A stretch of DNA of 6,042 bases from Altererythrobacter sp. GTDB taxonomy: Bacteria > Pseudomonadota > Alphaproteobacteria > Sphingomonadales > Sphingomonadaceae. Below are positions 5,778 to 6,042 of the stretch, one piece after another. The notes under the pieces were generated by a model, which saw nothing but the letters and a program-made list of their open reading frames with translations, searched no databases and was not told where the DNA came from. Location of the stretch: contig WTKI01000157.1 of the NCBI GenBank assembly GCA_011524425.1, positions 1-6,042 on the forward strand, given 5' to 3'. A program made the position numbers and the translations under genes. Position 1 is the first letter of the stretch. The number at the start of each line of letters is the position of its first letter.

Positions 5778-6042
5778 ATGGCGGGTTCACTCAACAAGGT
5801 CATGCTGATCGGCAATCTGGGCGCAGACCCTGAAGTGCGCAGTTTTCAGAACGGCGGCAAGGTCTGCAATCTGCGCATTGCGACGACGGAAACCTGGAAG
5901 GACCGCAACACTGGCGAGCGTCAGGAGCGGACCGAGTGGCACACCGTGGCAATCTTTTCAGAAGGGCTGGTCAATGTCTGCGAGAACTATCTCAAGAAAG
6001 GCTCGAAGGTCTTTGTCGAAGGCAAGTTGCAGACCCGTAAAT
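5778..6042 (+). CDS. ssb: Single-stranded DNA-binding protein SSB (N-terminal part, cut by window edge)
   Basis: The visible 88 residues form most of the SSB OB-fold domain: NKVMLIGNLGADPEVR (6-21), NGGKVCNLRIATTETWKD (25-42), RTEWHTVAIF (51-60), and KKGSKVFVEGKLQTRK at the edge. The aromatic residues that stack on DNA in E. coli SSB (W40, W54, F60) are conserved as W40, W54 and F60. SSB coats single-stranded DNA during replication, repair and recombination, usually as a tetramer. The acidic C-terminal tip that recruits partners lies outside the window. It lies 99 nt after feoB and probably has its own promoter, though none could be picked out. No alphaproteobacterial SOS box (GAAC or GTTC repeats) was seen in the spacer. 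Confidence 0.97.
   Translation, partial: MAGSLNKVMLIGNLGADPEVRSFQNGGKVCNLRIATTETWKDRNTGERQERTEWHTVAIFSEGLVNVCENYLKKGSKVFVEGKLQTRK

Noticed and set aside
1..6042. A novel defence, mobile or secretion system
   Set aside because: Every sizeable gene belongs to a common housekeeping or conserved family, with no transposase, integrase, toxin, nuclease or repeat-spacer array in view.

Overview
The window reads as an ordinary chromosomal stretch of an alphaproteobacterium. The best guess is a sphingomonad or Erythrobacter-like organism, inferred from a COQ9-family ubiquinone gene, a short FeoA/FeoB pair with an alphaproteobacterial flavour, moderately GC-rich codon use, and densely packed, overlapping genes. 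No mobile element, CRISPR array, RNA gene or phage gene was recognised.

Left half (1-2023, minus strand). A compact gene group is read right to left. It starts with a SCO1/SenC copper-chaperone lipoprotein (1397-2023). Next is a YcgN/UPF0260 cysteine-cluster protein (948-1409), overlapping it by 13 nt. Then comes a YgjP-type zinc metallopeptidase (229-951), joined by an ATGA overlap. After a 54-nt gap there is the 5' part of a small membrane protein gene that runs off the window (1-174). The overlaps imply one transcript with translational coupling.

Divergent spacer (2024-2115). These 92 bp separate the minus-strand group from the plus-strand genes. They hold three tandem 7-bp ATTGG repeats and two overlapping, mutually exclusive inverted repeats, so regulatory structure is plausible.

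Middle (2116-3432, plus strand). An exported ankyrin-repeat protein is followed 21 nt later by a COQ9-family ubiquinone-biosynthesis protein.

Right half (3433-6042, plus strand). A 153-bp spacer contains a 10-bp-periodic sequence and a Fur-like box just before feoA (start best placed at ATG 3586). feoA overlaps feoB by ATGA. Together they encode a GTP-dependent ferrous iron importer, probably repressed by iron. A 99-bp spacer with a perfect 6-bp inverted repeat leads to the 5' part of ssb, which runs off the right edge.

Functionally, SCO (copper delivery to cytochrome oxidase), COQ9 (ubiquinone) and FeoAB (iron) share a loose respiration and metal theme. No strongly novel system is visible. 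The best leads are the small regulatory-looking elements in the spacers and the uncharacterised companions: the ankyrin protein, YcgN and the YgjP peptidase.
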